A stretch of DNA of 64,000 nt, from NCBI GenBank assembly GCA_027003075.1, contig JALWYV010000014.1:1-64000 (forward strand), written 5' to 3'. This DNA comes from Caldifarciminota bacterium. Lineage in GTDB: Bacteria > Hydrothermota > Hydrothermia > LBFQ01. The position numbers were made by a program, and so were the translations under genes. Below, piece by piece: positions 47,334 to 57,084 of the stretch; the stretch's first letter is position 1, and every line of letters starts with the position of its first letter. The notes beneath the pieces were generated by a model. That model was not told where the DNA came from and did no database searches. It saw only the letters and a program-made list of their open reading frames with translations.

Positions 47334-49286
47334 ATGATCGGCATTTTTGTTGCAATGGGTGGACCCGATGGATACGGGTACAGGTACATCTCAACTCAGG
47401 ACGGGGATGCGGTTCCCTTCAACTGGATAGATATAAGCTCAACCGGTACGCCCCTCGGAGCGGGTGACGACTGGTGTTCCGGGTCAAGCGCGGGCAGGTA
47501 CTATCCCCTCGGTTTCCCCTTCCCCTACTACGCGGACACTGTGGACTCCATATCCGTATGCTCCAACGGCACGGTTCTCCTTCAGGGCATAAGCAACTAC
47601 CTCGGTCTGTCCAACTACCCCCTACCTTACAGCGGCCCCGGCTTCGTGGCCGTGATGTGGGACGACCTTGATCCCCCGGAGTACGGAGGGGACGTTTACT
47701 TCCAGTCCTTCGCATCCTGCCCTGACGGGTACGGTGGAGCCTGTGCGGTTGTACAGTACCACAACGTTCCAAGGTTCGGGAACACCACCCTTATGGATTT
47801 TGAAGTCATCCTTTACGATAACGGGAACATAAAACTCCAGTACAACTCCGCCGTTTACTACAATGACGCCACGATCGGTATTCAGGACATCGGTGCGACT
47901 ACGTCCAACAGATACTACCTTGAGTACGTGTACAATGGAAGCCCCTCCTCTCACGTACCGGACAGCGGTACGGCCGTAATGTTCCTGTATCCGGTCCCCG
48001 TAGACTACGACGTCGCGGCGGTTTCCGTATCCCCTACGGGGGTTATACCCGTTGCTCCCATCACCTTCACGGCCACGGTAGAGAACCTCGGTCTCGTCCC
48101 CACAACGTCTACGGATGTCATCCTGAACGTATACGACACCACAACGTCCACTCTGGTCTTCAGCGACACCCAGACGGTGGCCATACCTGAGACCTCAAGC
48201 GCAAACGTAAGCTTCTCCCCCTTCACCCCATCGCCGAGCAGGTTCTACAAACTACAGGTGATAGCCAGCGATCCTTCCGACACGGTCAACTACAACGACA
48301 TCACCTACGCCTACGCCCGTACCTTCTACCTCTTCGGGGATATCGTGGAGGAGTGGCAGTTCCCCCGCCTCGGAGACAGCACCGGGTACAGCTTCGCTGG
48401 TATGACCTACGTTCCGGACAGTGGTAAGTTTTACGTGGTTACGCTCAACCCCAGAGGGGTTTACCGGTTTGACCCCCACGACCCGTACGGCACTCTCCTT
48501 CCCGCATCTTTCACCCTCCACAACTTCTTCGGGAGCAACGATTACGTTTGGGGCATAGCCTATGGAAACGGTACGTTCTACATCTCCCACTTCGGATACG
48601 ATGGCTCGTCCATAACCGGAAGTAAGATAGGGTATTACGATGGCGACGGCAACCTCGTAGACAGCCTTGACGTATGGGCAAGTATAGAGAGCGGTGGGTA
48701 CATGGCGGGTATGGACTGGGATCCGGCAAGCAGCTTACTCTGGGGCGTGTACGCTGGAGGTTCTAACTCCGTTTACAAGGTAGACGTAACCTTGAAGGAC
48801 GCGGCTGGCACCTTCCCCAACGCCTCCGGCGGCGCCCTGTCGGACATTTCGGTATTCTATCCGTTAAGCGAGGTCTATTACGGAGGTTTCAGGGTATCCA
48901 GAATATTCCAGATGTCCTACGCCGGCTCCCTCCTGCGTCAGGACACTTTAACCCAGGTGGCGGGCATGGACGTGTGGGCCGAATGCACTTCCCCCGACGA
49001 CCCCGTCTACCTCTTTGTGGCCCTCAACGATATGCGAAACACCCTCCTTAAGATAGGGACGGGACACACGTGCGCCGACGTTGTGAACGTCTCTGAGAAG
49101 AGGGAAAGGGATCCGGGCGTGGGTGTGGAGGTTATCGGTCGCACCATAACCGTGGAAGGTCAGGCTACGGTTTACGATGCCTCAGGAAGGAAGGTGGCCA
49201 CCTTTGACGGCACCTACGAGGTCGGGCATCCGGGGGTCTACTTCGTGAAGGTGAAAGAACGGACGTTCAAAGTCGTGATCCGATAA
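47334..49286 (+). CDS. Secreted protein with T9SS-type-A-like C-terminal tail
   Basis: Tail TVYDASGRKVATFDGTYEVGHPGVYFVKVKERTFKVVIR; CARDB-like middle VAAVSVSPTGVIPVAPITFTATVENLG; TAAAAT 8 nt before ATG. Confidence 0.8.
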   Translation: MIGIFVAMGGPDGYGYRYISTQDGDAVPFNWIDISSTGTPLGAGDDWCSGSSAGRYYPLGFPFPYYADTVDSISVCSNGTVLLQGISNYLGLSNYPLPYSGPGFVAVMWDDLDPPEYGGDVYFQSFASCPDGYGGACAVVQYHNVPRFGNTTLMDFEVILYDNGNIKLQYNSAVYYNDATIGIQDIGATTSNRYYLEYVYNGSPSSHVPDSGTAVMFLYPVPVDYDVAAVSVSPTGVIPVAPITFTATVENLGLVPTTSTDVILNVYDTTTSTLVFSDTQTVAIPETSSANVSFSPFTPSPSRFYKLQVIASDPSDTVNYNDITYAYARTFYLFGDIVEEWQFPRLGDSTGYSFAGMTYVPDSGKFYVVTLNPRGVYRFDPHDPYGTLLPASFTLHNFFGSNDYVWGIAYGNGTFYISHFGYDGSSITGSKIGYYDGDGNLVDSLDVWASIESGGYMAGMDWDPASSLLWGVYAGGSNSVYKVDVTLKDAAGTFPNASGGALSDISVFYPLSEVYYGGFRVSRIFQMSYAGSLLRQDTLTQVAGMDVWAECTSPDDPVYLFVALNDMRNTLLKIGTGHTCADVVNVSEKRERDPGVGVEVIGRTITVEGQATVYDASGRKVATFDGTYEVGHPGVYFVKVKERTFKVVIR

Positions 49287-49291
49287 GTGAA

Positions 49292-49318
49292 ATAGGGGGG
49301 CCCAGGCCCCCCTATCTT
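49292..49318. terminator. Intrinsic (bidirectional) terminator
   Basis: atagggggg-cccagg-cccccctat followed by cttta. Confidence 0.7.
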
Positions 49319-49824
49319 TAACATGTGGTACATCCGTTGTCCGGTTTTTGCCTGCGGCAACCTTTGTCGTCGCACACGTATCCGGGGGGAGGCCTCAAAC
49401 CTACGTCCTTCACCCTCAGTACGTACCTCACCCACTCACCGGCAAGGGGATGGTTGAAGTCCACCAGGACGGTATCTTCTTTTACCTCAAGAATGGACAT
49501 GGCTATGGGTTCTCCCGTCTCTTCCTCCCTCATATACAGTACCTTTCCGGGTACAAGGGGTATGTTCCCGAACTCCGACTTCGGTATCTCCCTGACCAGG
49601 TCCTCCCTGAACTCACCGAAACCCTCCTCCGGGGAGAGTTCCACCACCACCTCGTCCCCTATCCTTTTCCCTTCAAGGGCATCCTCTATTCTGGGATGTA
49701 CGTGTCCGAAGCCCTGCCTGTAAACGAACTCCCCCCTATCCACGAGCGTCCCATCTTTAAGGTAAAGTTCGTACTCCACGGTGATGTAACGGGTGGGATA
49801 TACTACGTCAGGACCGGGGGCCAT
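49318..49824 (-). CDS. slyD: FKBP-type peptidyl-prolyl isomerase, SlyD-like
   Basis: ITVEYELYLKDGTLVDRGEF; FGHVHPRIEDALEGKRIGDEVVVELSPEEGFGE; DFNHPLAGEWVRYVLRVKDV; Cys-rich C-terminus. Start ATG 49824 preferred. Confidence 0.9.
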   Translation of the reverse strand: MAPGPDVVYPTRYITVEYELYLKDGTLVDRGEFVYRQGFGHVHPRIEDALEGKRIGDEVVVELSPEEGFGEFREDLVREIPKSEFGNIPLVPGKVLYMREEETGEPIAMSILEVKEDTVLVDFNHPLAGEWVRYVLRVKDVGLRPPPGYVCDDKGCRRQKPDNGCTTC

Positions 49825-52162
49825 GTTCCTCTCCGAACACTTCTTTAAGGGCGTCCTCAACGCTGTCTATGAAGACGAACTTGAGCCGCCTCTTTATGTG
49901 CCTGGGTACGTCCTCAAGGTCTTTGGAGTTCCATGAGGGCAGGAGGACCTTCTTTATGCCGGCCCGATCCGCCGCGAGGACTTTCTCTTTTATGCCTCCC
50001 ACGGGCAGGACCTTGCCGCGGAGGGTTATCTCCCCCGTCATGGCTATGTCCGGAGGTACTTTAAGGCCGAGGGCGAGGGAGTAGAGGGCTATGAACATGG
50101 TTATACCGGCGGAGGGGCCGTCCTTCGGTATGGCTCCGGATGGTACGTGGAGATGTATGAAACCCTTGTCCCAGAAGTCCGGCTGGACTCCCCTCTCGTA
50201 GGAGTACCTGCGGGCCAGAGTTAAAGCGGCCTCGGCCGACTCCCTCATCACCTCGCCGAGCTTACCCGTCAGCTTGAAGCCCTTCTCTCCGGGGACCCTC
50301 AGAGCCTCAACGAAGAGTATTGAGCCGCCGGTGGGTGTCCACGCCAGTCCCGTCACCACACCGATCCGTGCCTCCCTCTCGGCCAGCTCCGGGTAGTACT
50401 CCGGAGGACCAAGGAACTCGGGTATCTTTCTTTTGGTTATCTTCATCTTACCGCACTTCAGCTTCCCCTCCTCTATCTGGAGGGCTATGCGGCGGAGGAT
50501 CCGGTTGATTTTGCGCATCAGCTCACGGACCCCGGCCTCCCGCGTGTACTCCTCTACTATACGGGCTATGGCCTCCCTCGTAAAGGAGATGTCGCACTCC
50601 GTTAAGCCCGTAGCCTCCTTTTCTCTGGGGATCAGGAACTCCTCGGCTATGTGTATCTTCTCCTCAAGGGTGTAGCCCGGTATTTCTATCACCTCCATAC
50701 GGTCCAGGAGAGGGGGCGGTATGGTCAGGGTGGTGTTGGCCGTGGTTATAAAGAAGACCCTGGAGAGGTCAAAAGGCAGGTCAAGGTAGTGATCCTTGAA
50801 GGAGTGGTTCTGCTCCGGGTCCAGGACCTCAAGGAGGGCGGAGGCCGGGTCTCCCCTCCAGTCCGTGCCGAGCTTGTCTATTTCGTCTAACATCATAACG
50901 GGGTTGTTCACCCCCACGTCCCTCAGGGCGGAGATGATCTTGCCCGGCAGGGCGCCCACGTACGTACGGCGATGGCCCCTTATCTCGGCCTCGTCCCTCA
51001 CCCCTCCGAGGCTTATCCTTATGAACTTCTTGTTCAGCGCACGGGCTATGGACTTTCCGAGAGAAGTTTTACCTACACCCGGTGGACCCACGAAGCACAG
51101 AATGGGGGCCTTGCCCTTGGGGTTCCTCTTACGTATGGCGATGTACTCAAGGATACGCTCCTTTACCTTCTCAAGGTCGTAGTGGTCCTCGTCCAGGACC
51201 TTGCGGGCGTTGGCGAGGTCCATGTTGTCCTCGCTGCTCTCCAGCCAGGGGAGTTCAAGGATCCACTCAAGGTAGGTACGTATGACGTGGTACTCCGGCG
51301 AGGCGGAAGGCACCCTCTGGAGTCTCCGCAGTTCCCTCTCAGCAACCTTACGCACCTCTTCGGGCAACGCCTTCTTCTTCAGCCTCTCCTCCAGCTCGGC
51401 TATCTCGGACTGCTCGTCGGCTATGCCCAGCTCCTTCTGGATGGCCTTGAGCTGCTCTCTCAGGTAGTACTCCCTCTGGGCCTTCTCCATCTCCTTCTGA
51501 ACCTCGCGCTGGATGCTCTGGGCGACTTCGGCTATCTCTATCTCACGGGTCAGGTAGGTCAGTATCTTCTGGAGCCTCTCCTTAACGTCAACCGTGGCCA
51601 GAATCTCGTACCTCTCCTCCGGTTTCATGTTCTGTATGAGGGAGGCGAGGATGTCGGCCAGGGCGCCCGGTGTGGGGGCGGACGCGAGGGCGTTTATGAC
51701 CTCCTGCGGTATCTTGCCGTACTCTGCGAGCTTGCGGGCGGCGCTCAGAACGCTCTCCTTTATGGGCTGGAGTTCGGTCTCGTCGTACTCCGGTTCCTCA
51801 AGGACCTCAACCCTTCCCTTCAGGTAAGGCTCAACCTGCGTTATTTCAAGGAGGCGGATACGTTTTATTCCGCTGAGGACGATTCGGATGTTCCCGTCGG
51901 GGAGGCGGTTCATACGGACTATGACGGTGGCCGTACCTATGGGGTAGAGGTCGTCCATGGACGTGGCTTCGGCGTCGGGGTCCTTCTGCATGAAGGTGGC
52001 TATTATCTTCGGCTCCACAGGTGTGGCGAGGATGTCGTTTATGAGCCTCTTGGACCTTTCAACCCCCACCAAGACGGGGGCGGTTGAGAACGGAAAAATA
52101 ACCCCGCCCTTGATAGGCAGGACGGATATCTCCTCAGGTATGTCTATTTTTGGCAACTGCAT
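49808..52162 (-). CDS. lon: ATP-dependent protease Lon
   Basis: LCFVGPPGVGKTSLGKSIARAL; IRGHRRTYVGALPGKI; HVPSGAIPKDGPSAGITMF (catalytic Ser) ; GGIKEKVLAADRAGIKKVLLP (Lys). Confidence 0.98.
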   Translation of the reverse strand: MQLPKIDIPEEISVLPIKGGVIFPFSTAPVLVGVERSKRLINDILATPVEPKIIATFMQKDPDAEATSMDDLYPIGTATVIVRMNRLPDGNIRIVLSGIKRIRLLEITQVEPYLKGRVEVLEEPEYDETELQPIKESVLSAARKLAEYGKIPQEVINALASAPTPGALADILASLIQNMKPEERYEILATVDVKERLQKILTYLTREIEIAEVAQSIQREVQKEMEKAQREYYLREQLKAIQKELGIADEQSEIAELEERLKKKALPEEVRKVAERELRRLQRVPSASPEYHVIRTYLEWILELPWLESSEDNMDLANARKVLDEDHYDLEKVKERILEYIAIRKRNPKGKAPILCFVGPPGVGKTSLGKSIARALNKKFIRISLGGVRDEAEIRGHRRTYVGALPGKIISALRDVGVNNPVMMLDEIDKLGTDWRGDPASALLEVLDPEQNHSFKDHYLDLPFDLSRVFFITTANTTLTIPPPLLDRMEVIEIPGYTLEEKIHIAEEFLIPREKEATGLTECDISFTREAIARIVEEYTREAGVRELMRKINRILRRIALQIEEGKLKCGKMKITKRKIPEFLGPPEYYPELAEREARIGVVTGLAWTPTGGSILFVEALRVPGEKGFKLTGKLGEVMRESAEAALTLARRYSYERGVQPDFWDKGFIHLHVPSGAIPKDGPSAGITMFIALYSLALGLKVPPDIAMTGEITLRGKVLPVGGIKEKVLAADRAGIKKVLLPSWNSKDLEDVPRHIKRRLKFVFIDSVEDALKEVFGEEHGPRS

Positions 52163-52165
52163 AGC

Positions 52166-52552
52166 TTAATCCACTTTTATCTCTATCTTCCTCTTCTTTT
52201 TTGGTACCCTTACCTCCAAAAGACCGTTCTCGTACTTGCTCGTTATACCCTCAACGTCAACCTCGGCGTCAAGGCGGATGCGCCTCTCAAAGGGTCCGAA
52301 GTAGATCTCTGCTATGTGGTATATACGCTCCTCCGGTCCCTCCGGCTCGGGTCTGTACCCTTTTAAAATCAGAACGCCGCTGTCGTATATGACCTTGAGA
52401 GATGACCTGTCGGCACCCCCCACCGCAAGGTATATGACGAACTCGTCCTCAGTTTCGTAGGCGCTTACCGGAGGCCTGTAAACACGGTAGGACCCTCCAC
52501 TCGTTATGCTCCCCAGAAGCTCCTCAAACTCCTCAAACGGATCCCGGAACAT
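52166..52552 (-). CDS. Hsp20/alpha-crystallin family small heat-shock protein
   Basis: YRPPVSAYETEDEFVIYLAVGGADRSSLKVIYDSGVLILKGYR; FERRIRLDAEVDVEGITSKYENGLLEVRVPK. Confidence 0.93.
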   Translation of the reverse strand: MFRDPFEEFEELLGSITSGGSYRVYRPPVSAYETEDEFVIYLAVGGADRSSLKVIYDSGVLILKGYRPEPEGPEERIYHIAEIYFGPFERRIRLDAEVDVEGITSKYENGLLEVRVPKKKRKIEIKVD

Positions 52553-52553
52553 A

Positions 52554-52754
52554 TCACTTCAGGCCGAAGGCGACGAGAACCTTGATGGCGTCCCCACTCT
52601 TGAGGTAGGCGGGTTTACGGAGCCTCCTCTTCCTGTTCTTGCTCTTTTTGGGACCCAGGTTGTGCCTGCGGCCGCTCCGGGCGTGCTTTACCTTGCCCGT
52701 GGCCGTCAGTTTGAACCTCTTCGCAAAAGCCCTTTTGGTCTTTACCTTTCCCAT
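52554..52754 (-). CDS. rpmI: 50S ribosomal protein bL35
   Basis: MGKVKTKRAFAKRFKLTATGKVKHARSGRRHNLGPKKSKNRKRRLRK; TAAAAT 8 nt before ATG. Confidence 0.95.
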   Translation of the reverse strand: MGKVKTKRAFAKRFKLTATGKVKHARSGRRHNLGPKKSKNRKRRLRKPAYLKSGDAIKVLVAFGLK

Positions 52755-52801
52755 AGGCGGCTATTTTACTGTAGAAAAATAATCGGCGTACTGAAATACG
52801 C

Positions 52802-53485
52802 TCACATACCCGTAGCGTAGAACACGCCGATCCGTATGCCGACCCTGACGTTGTCCTTTATGGTCCAGGTCGTCCTGTAGTTTCCGAGGTCGGGGTCGTG
52901 TCCCTCCTCCCTATAGGTCAGGCCCGGCACGTAATCAAGGAACAACCCTCCACCTACACCTACCGGTCCCATCCGGTAGTAACCCCTTAAGAACATCCCT
53001 CCTCCCGTGCCAGTGAACTTCGTCGTGCTGTCGCCTACCGAATCCCTGAGGTTAAATGTAGTATAAACGGGATAAAAGCCCGCGAGAATTACCGAACTGC
53101 CGAGATTTAACCGATAGGATACCGGCAACCTGAGGGCGAGCATGGTCGCATCCCACTTTGAGATGGTATCCGCAACGATATCGCTCGTGTCCTTGAACAC
53201 GGTTTTACCTGAGCCTGCAGAGTAACCCAATCCCACACCCATAAGGAGGGGGAAATTCCCGAAACTTACGCCAGCCGAAATATCCCCGCCGTACAGGGTC
53301 CCACCCCCTTCCGTGTTTAACTCCGTACCGAACGTGACCCCGTTCCACGCGTCGGCTTCCATATCCCTCCTCCACTTCTTATGGGAGAGCCTGCTGGTGC
53401 TGACACCTCCTTCGGCCCAGAAGCCCACGGCGTATAAGGGTGTCGCAACTAAAAATGCACCTACGAAAACCGCAATTCTTTTCAT
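52802..53485 (-). CDS. Predicted outer-membrane beta-barrel protein
   Basis: Signal peptide; barrel-like strands; TATAAT 9 nt before ATG. Confidence 0.6.
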   Translation of the reverse strand: MKRIAVFVGAFLVATPLYAVGFWAEGGVSTSRLSHKKWRRDMEADAWNGVTFGTELNTEGGGTLYGGDISAGVSFGNFPLLMGVGLGYSAGSGKTVFKDTSDIVADTISKWDATMLALRLPVSYRLNLGSSVILAGFYPVYTTFNLRDSVGDSTTKFTGTGGGMFLRGYYRMGPVGVGGGLFLDYVPGLTYREEGHDPDLGNYRTTWTIKDNVRVGIRIGVFYATGM

Positions 53486-53494
53486 AGTAAAGGG

Positions 53495-53500
53495 ATTATA
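53495..53500 (-). promoter_or_regulatory. -10 element TATAAT, 9 nt before ATG 53485
   Basis: revcomp TATAATccctttactATG. Confidence 0.55.
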
Positions 53501-53519
53501 CGGAGGCGTCTTTCCCCTT

Positions 53520-53525
53520 TAGAAT
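53520..53525 (+). promoter_or_regulatory. -10 element TAGAAT, 8 nt before ATG 53534
   Basis: TAGAATtccttaccATG. Confidence 0.55.
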
Positions 53526-53533
53526 TCCTTACC

Positions 53534-53863
53534 ATGGATTGCGTCTTCTGTAAAATAGCGAGGGGGGAGATACCAGCCAGGGTAGTTTACGAGGACGATA
53601 AGGTTATTTCCTTTCACGACATTAATCCGAAGGCGCCGGTTCACGTGCTTTTAATCCCCAAAATGCACGTTGAGAACCTGAAGGAGGAGATTCCTGCGGA
53701 CGTCTCCCACGCCCTTATCAGGGGCATAAGGGAGACCGTTAAGAGGTTAGGCGTTAGCGAGTACAGGATAATCAGTAACAACGGTAGGGGGGCCGGTCAG
53801 GAGGTCTTCCACCTCCACTTCCACATAGTGGCCGGAATAGAGATCCCTCCGGCGACCGTGTGA
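53534..53863 (+). CDS. HIT family protein (HinT-like)
   Basis: CVFCKIARGEIPARVVYEDDKVISFHDINPKAPVHVLLIPK; HLHFHIVAG. Confidence 0.95.
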   Translation: MDCVFCKIARGEIPARVVYEDDKVISFHDINPKAPVHVLLIPKMHVENLKEEIPADVSHALIRGIRETVKRLGVSEYRIISNNGRGAGQEVFHLHFHIVAGIEIPPATV

Positions 53864-53870
53864 GGGGTAC

Positions 53871-53901
53871 TTGACATTTTTGAAAAAGCGACCATTATTC
53901 T
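53871..53901 (+). promoter_or_regulatory. 5S rRNA promoter: TTGACA, 18-19-nt spacer, TTATTC/TATTCT
   Basis: TTGACAtttttgaaaaagcgaccatTATTCT, about 8 nt before the 5S 5' end. Confidence 0.75.
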
Positions 53902-53908
53902 ATCCTTA

Positions 53909-54029
<121 letters not shown>

Positions 54030-54036
54030 CTTTTTT

Positions 54037-54852
54037 TTATTTGAATCCGGACATCAGCCTCAACCTCACCCCGTGCCATACGTATCTGAGCCGGTTCAGG
54101 AAGCTGTCCTCAAGGTACCTGTCCCTCAGATCGGCCGGCTTAACGGAAAGGAACCACCGTCTGCACGCCTCCACAACCCTGCTATTTAAGACTTTCGCTC
54201 CCCTGCCCTTCAGGAGCCTCTCGTCGTACCACCATATCGCCTTAAACGTGGTCTTCACGTACATGCTCTTGTAGGCGTGGACGTAGAGGAGACTCAGGGA
54301 GAGGTCCACGTCCGGGAAAAAGAGGTTACCCTCCTCCCGTACTATGTGGTCCAATACGTCCCCCTCTCCTATGCCCGACGGATAGGGAAAACGGGTAAAG
54401 GCCGTATGTACCTCAACGGGAAGACCCATATACCGGAATATCCTCTGGCCCGGTACGTCCATCACCCTCTCAAGGCCCCGGTCAATCAGATACATCGTTA
54501 TTTCTTCAAGGTTACCCCTCTCCACCCACAGGTCCACGTCCGATATGAGGCGCTGGAGACGGTCCGGATATAGTTCCCCCACCGCTACCCCTTTAAAGGC
54601 CATCACGGGTACGGGGGCCTCCCTGAGGATCTCCCTGAGACCGTCCCATACTCTCCACCTGCTTAAGGATGTGGCCCGATCCAGCAGGAAAGTCTCCCGC
54701 GTTTCGGGAAAGAGGTCGTAAAACAGGGATCCCATCTGGTGGAAGCGTACCCATCGGACGAAATGGGGGTCGTCTTTAAGGCGTACCACGTGTTCCCTTA
54801 CCCTCTCAACCTCTCCCTTCGCTACGGCGTGGAGGATATCCGGGTACCTCAA
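54037..54852 (-). CDS. Uncharacterised nucleotidyltransferase family protein (NTP_transf_5-like)
   Basis: VMAFKGVAVGELYPDRLQRLISDVDLWVERGNLEEITMYLIDRGL...GLPVEVHTAF. Confidence 0.75.
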   Translation of the reverse strand: MRYPDILHAVAKGEVERVREHVVRLKDDPHFVRWVRFHQMGSLFYDLFPETRETFLLDRATSLSRWRVWDGLREILREAPVPVMAFKGVAVGELYPDRLQRLISDVDLWVERGNLEEITMYLIDRGLERVMDVPGQRIFRYMGLPVEVHTAFTRFPYPSGIGEGDVLDHIVREEGNLFFPDVDLSLSLLYVHAYKSMYVKTTFKAIWWYDERLLKGRGAKVLNSRVVEACRRWFLSVKPADLRDRYLEDSFLNRLRYVWHGVRLRLMSGFK

Positions 54853-54881
54853 GAGGGGAGTTTAAGGGGTGCGTGAAAATC

Positions 54882-54907
54882 AAAAAAGACCGGGGGAACT
54901 CCCCCGG
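54882..54907 (-). terminator. Intrinsic terminator downstream of dnaK
   Basis: aaaaaagaCCGGGGG-aact-CCCCCGG (T-tract on minus strand). Confidence 0.82.
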
Positions 54908-54932
54908 CCAACGGGATTAACTTCAGTCTTTC

Positions 54933-56834
54933 CTACGCCTCTATCTCAGGTCCCTCTTCACCCTCCGGACCGGTTCCACCGGGTCCTCCGCCCGGTTTAC
55001 CACCTTCGGCCTGATATATGCGGCTCACTATCCGGTTCCAGAGGTTCTGGAACTCCTCGTACTCCCGGCGCATGCGGTCCTCGTCGTCGGAGGTCATTAC
55101 GGTGCGGAGACTCTTCATCTTCTCCTCAATCTCCTTCCTCTCCTGATCCGTCACCTTATCGCCGTACTCCTTCAGGGCCTTCTCAACGCTGTAAATGTAG
55201 GCGTCTATCTCGTTCCGGAGCTGGGCGAGGCGGGCCCTCCTCTCATCCTCCTCCCTGTACCTCTCCGCTTCCTCTATCATCCTCTGGATCTCCTCCTCCG
55301 TCAGGCCAGTGCGGGCGGATATGCGGATGTCGGCCTTCTTGCCCGTACTCTTCTCAACCGCCGTGACGTGGAGGATGCCGTTGGCGTCTAGCTCAAACGT
55401 CACCTCTATCTGGGGAACTCCTCTCGGAGCGGGGGGTATCCCGGTAAGGTCAAACCTGCCGAGTAGACGGTTCTGGGAGGCTATCTTCCTCTCACCCTGA
55501 TAGACCTCTACCGTGACCATCGTCTGGTTGTCCATGGCAGTGGTGTATATCTTGGACTTCTTGACGGGTATGGGGGTGTTCTTGGGTATGACGACGTCAA
55601 ATATGTCCCCGAGGGTGGCAACTCCAAAGGAGAGGGGTACGACGTCCACAAGGACGATGTCCTTGCGGTCCTTCATCTCGCCGGCGGCTATGGAGGCCTG
55701 TATGGCAGCACCTATGGCCACGACCTCGTCCGGGTTTATTCCGGCGTGGGGCTTCTTACCGAAGAACTCCTCAACCGTCCTCTGTATCAGAGGCATACGG
55801 GTCTGCCCACCTACGAGGATGACGGCGTCTATCTCGTCGCGGCTGAAACCGGCCTCGTCAAGGGCGGCCCTCATCAGCTCCACCGTGCGGTCTATCAGGG
55901 GCCTGGCCATGGCCTCAAGGCGCGCCCTCGTAAGCGTCCTCTCAAGGTTCAGGCCCCTGCGGGACTCCGGGTCAAAGGCTATGTAGGGCAGGCTTATGAG
56001 GGTCTCCTGCTGGAAGGACAGCTCCTTCTTGGCCTTCTCGGCGGCCTCCTTCAGCCTCTGCATGGCGGCGGGGTCGGAGGAGAGGTCAATGCCCGTCTCC
56101 TTCCGGAACTCCTCAAGGAGCCACTCTATTATCTTCTGGTCTATGTCGTCCCCTCCGAGGTGGGTGTCCCCGTGGGTAGCCTTCACTATAAACGCCCCCT
56201 CAACGAGGGTCAGGATGGAGATGTCAAAGGTGCCACCTCCGAAGTCGTATACGGCTATCTTCAGGTTCTGGTCGGTCTTGTTCAGGCCGTAGGCGAGGGC
56301 GGCCGCCGTAGGCTCCGGCAGTACCCTTATGACCTCCTCAAAGCCGGCTATGAGTCCGGCGTCCCTGGTGGCCTGCCTCTGGGGATCGTTGAAGTAGGCG
56401 GGTACGGTTATGACCGCCCTCTTAACCTCGCTGCCGAGGAAGTTCTCGGCGGCCTTCTTCAGGTGCATGAGGATGAAGGCGGAGATCTGCTCCGGGGTGT
56501 ACCTCTTGCCGGTGGCGGGTATCTCTATCTCAACCCTTCCGTCCCTTCCCGGTACGACCCTGTAGGGGACGCGGTCCACGTCGCCGAGGCGCTTGCTCTC
56601 GTCGTACTTCATCCCCATGAAGCGCTTGACGGAGAATACGGTGTTCTCCGGATTCGTAATGGCCTGCCTCTTGGCGGGGGATCCCACAAGGACCTCCCCG
56701 TTCTCCCTGAAAGCCACCACAGAGGGGGTTATTCTCTCTCCTTCGGGGTTGGGAATGACGATAGGCTCCCCTCCCTCAACCACAGCAACGACGGAGTTCG
56801 TCGTGCCGAGGTCAATTCCGATTACCTTCTCCAT
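54933..56834 (-). CDS. dnaK: Molecular chaperone DnaK (Hsp70)
   Basis: MEKVIGIDLGTTNSVVAVVEGGEPIVIPNPEGERITPSVVAF; VITVPAYFNDPQRQATRDAG; VYDFGGGTFDISIL; TAGAAT 8 nt before ATG. Confidence 0.98.
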   Translation of the reverse strand: MEKVIGIDLGTTNSVVAVVEGGEPIVIPNPEGERITPSVVAFRENGEVLVGSPAKRQAITNPENTVFSVKRFMGMKYDESKRLGDVDRVPYRVVPGRDGRVEIEIPATGKRYTPEQISAFILMHLKKAAENFLGSEVKRAVITVPAYFNDPQRQATRDAGLIAGFEEVIRVLPEPTAAALAYGLNKTDQNLKIAVYDFGGGTFDISILTLVEGAFIVKATHGDTHLGGDDIDQKIIEWLLEEFRKETGIDLSSDPAAMQRLKEAAEKAKKELSFQQETLISLPYIAFDPESRRGLNLERTLTRARLEAMARPLIDRTVELMRAALDEAGFSRDEIDAVILVGGQTRMPLIQRTVEEFFGKKPHAGINPDEVVAIGAAIQASIAAGEMKDRKDIVLVDVVPLSFGVATLGDIFDVVIPKNTPIPVKKSKIYTTAMDNQTMVTVEVYQGERKIASQNRLLGRFDLTGIPPAPRGVPQIEVTFELDANGILHVTAVEKSTGKKADIRISARTGLTEEEIQRMIEEAERYREEDERRARLAQLRNEIDAYIYSVEKALKEYGDKVTDQERKEIEEKMKSLRTVMTSDDEDRMRREYEEFQNLWNRIVSRIYQAEGGKPGGGPGGTGPEGEEGPEIEA

Positions 56835-57084
56835 AGGTGGAAATTCTACGGCCGAAGGGTTAGTTAACGTAAGTTAAGACCTCCGGTATTCGGTGAAGGG
56901 GGTAATAGGGTTAAAGTATGTCCTGCGGCGTATCCTGAACCATATTCCGCTTCGGAGTGGAGATGATCACGCCGAATGGGAGACGATATTAGAAGATGGC
57001 GTTGCGAATACCACCCTTCACTCTGGAGGATCTCACCGGATAATTTGGCGTGGTGCGGCTCCTCCCCCTTATAATTTTGCTACC

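Noticed and set aside
50972-52087. 371-aa plus-strand ORF antisense to lon
   Set aside because: Low-complexity Leu/Gly/Val composition; a codon-bias shadow of the clearly real lon frame; no promoter or SD.
55746-56867. 373-aa plus-strand ORF antisense to dnaK
   Set aside because: Shadow ORF opposite a highly conserved chaperone; no recognisable domains.
56893-57084. N-terminal extension of the 56893-57546 ORF
   Set aside because: A TATAAT at 57070-57075 with a 9-nt gap favours ATG 57085. The upstream part (including IGLKYVLRRILNHIPLRSG) has no supporting signal.
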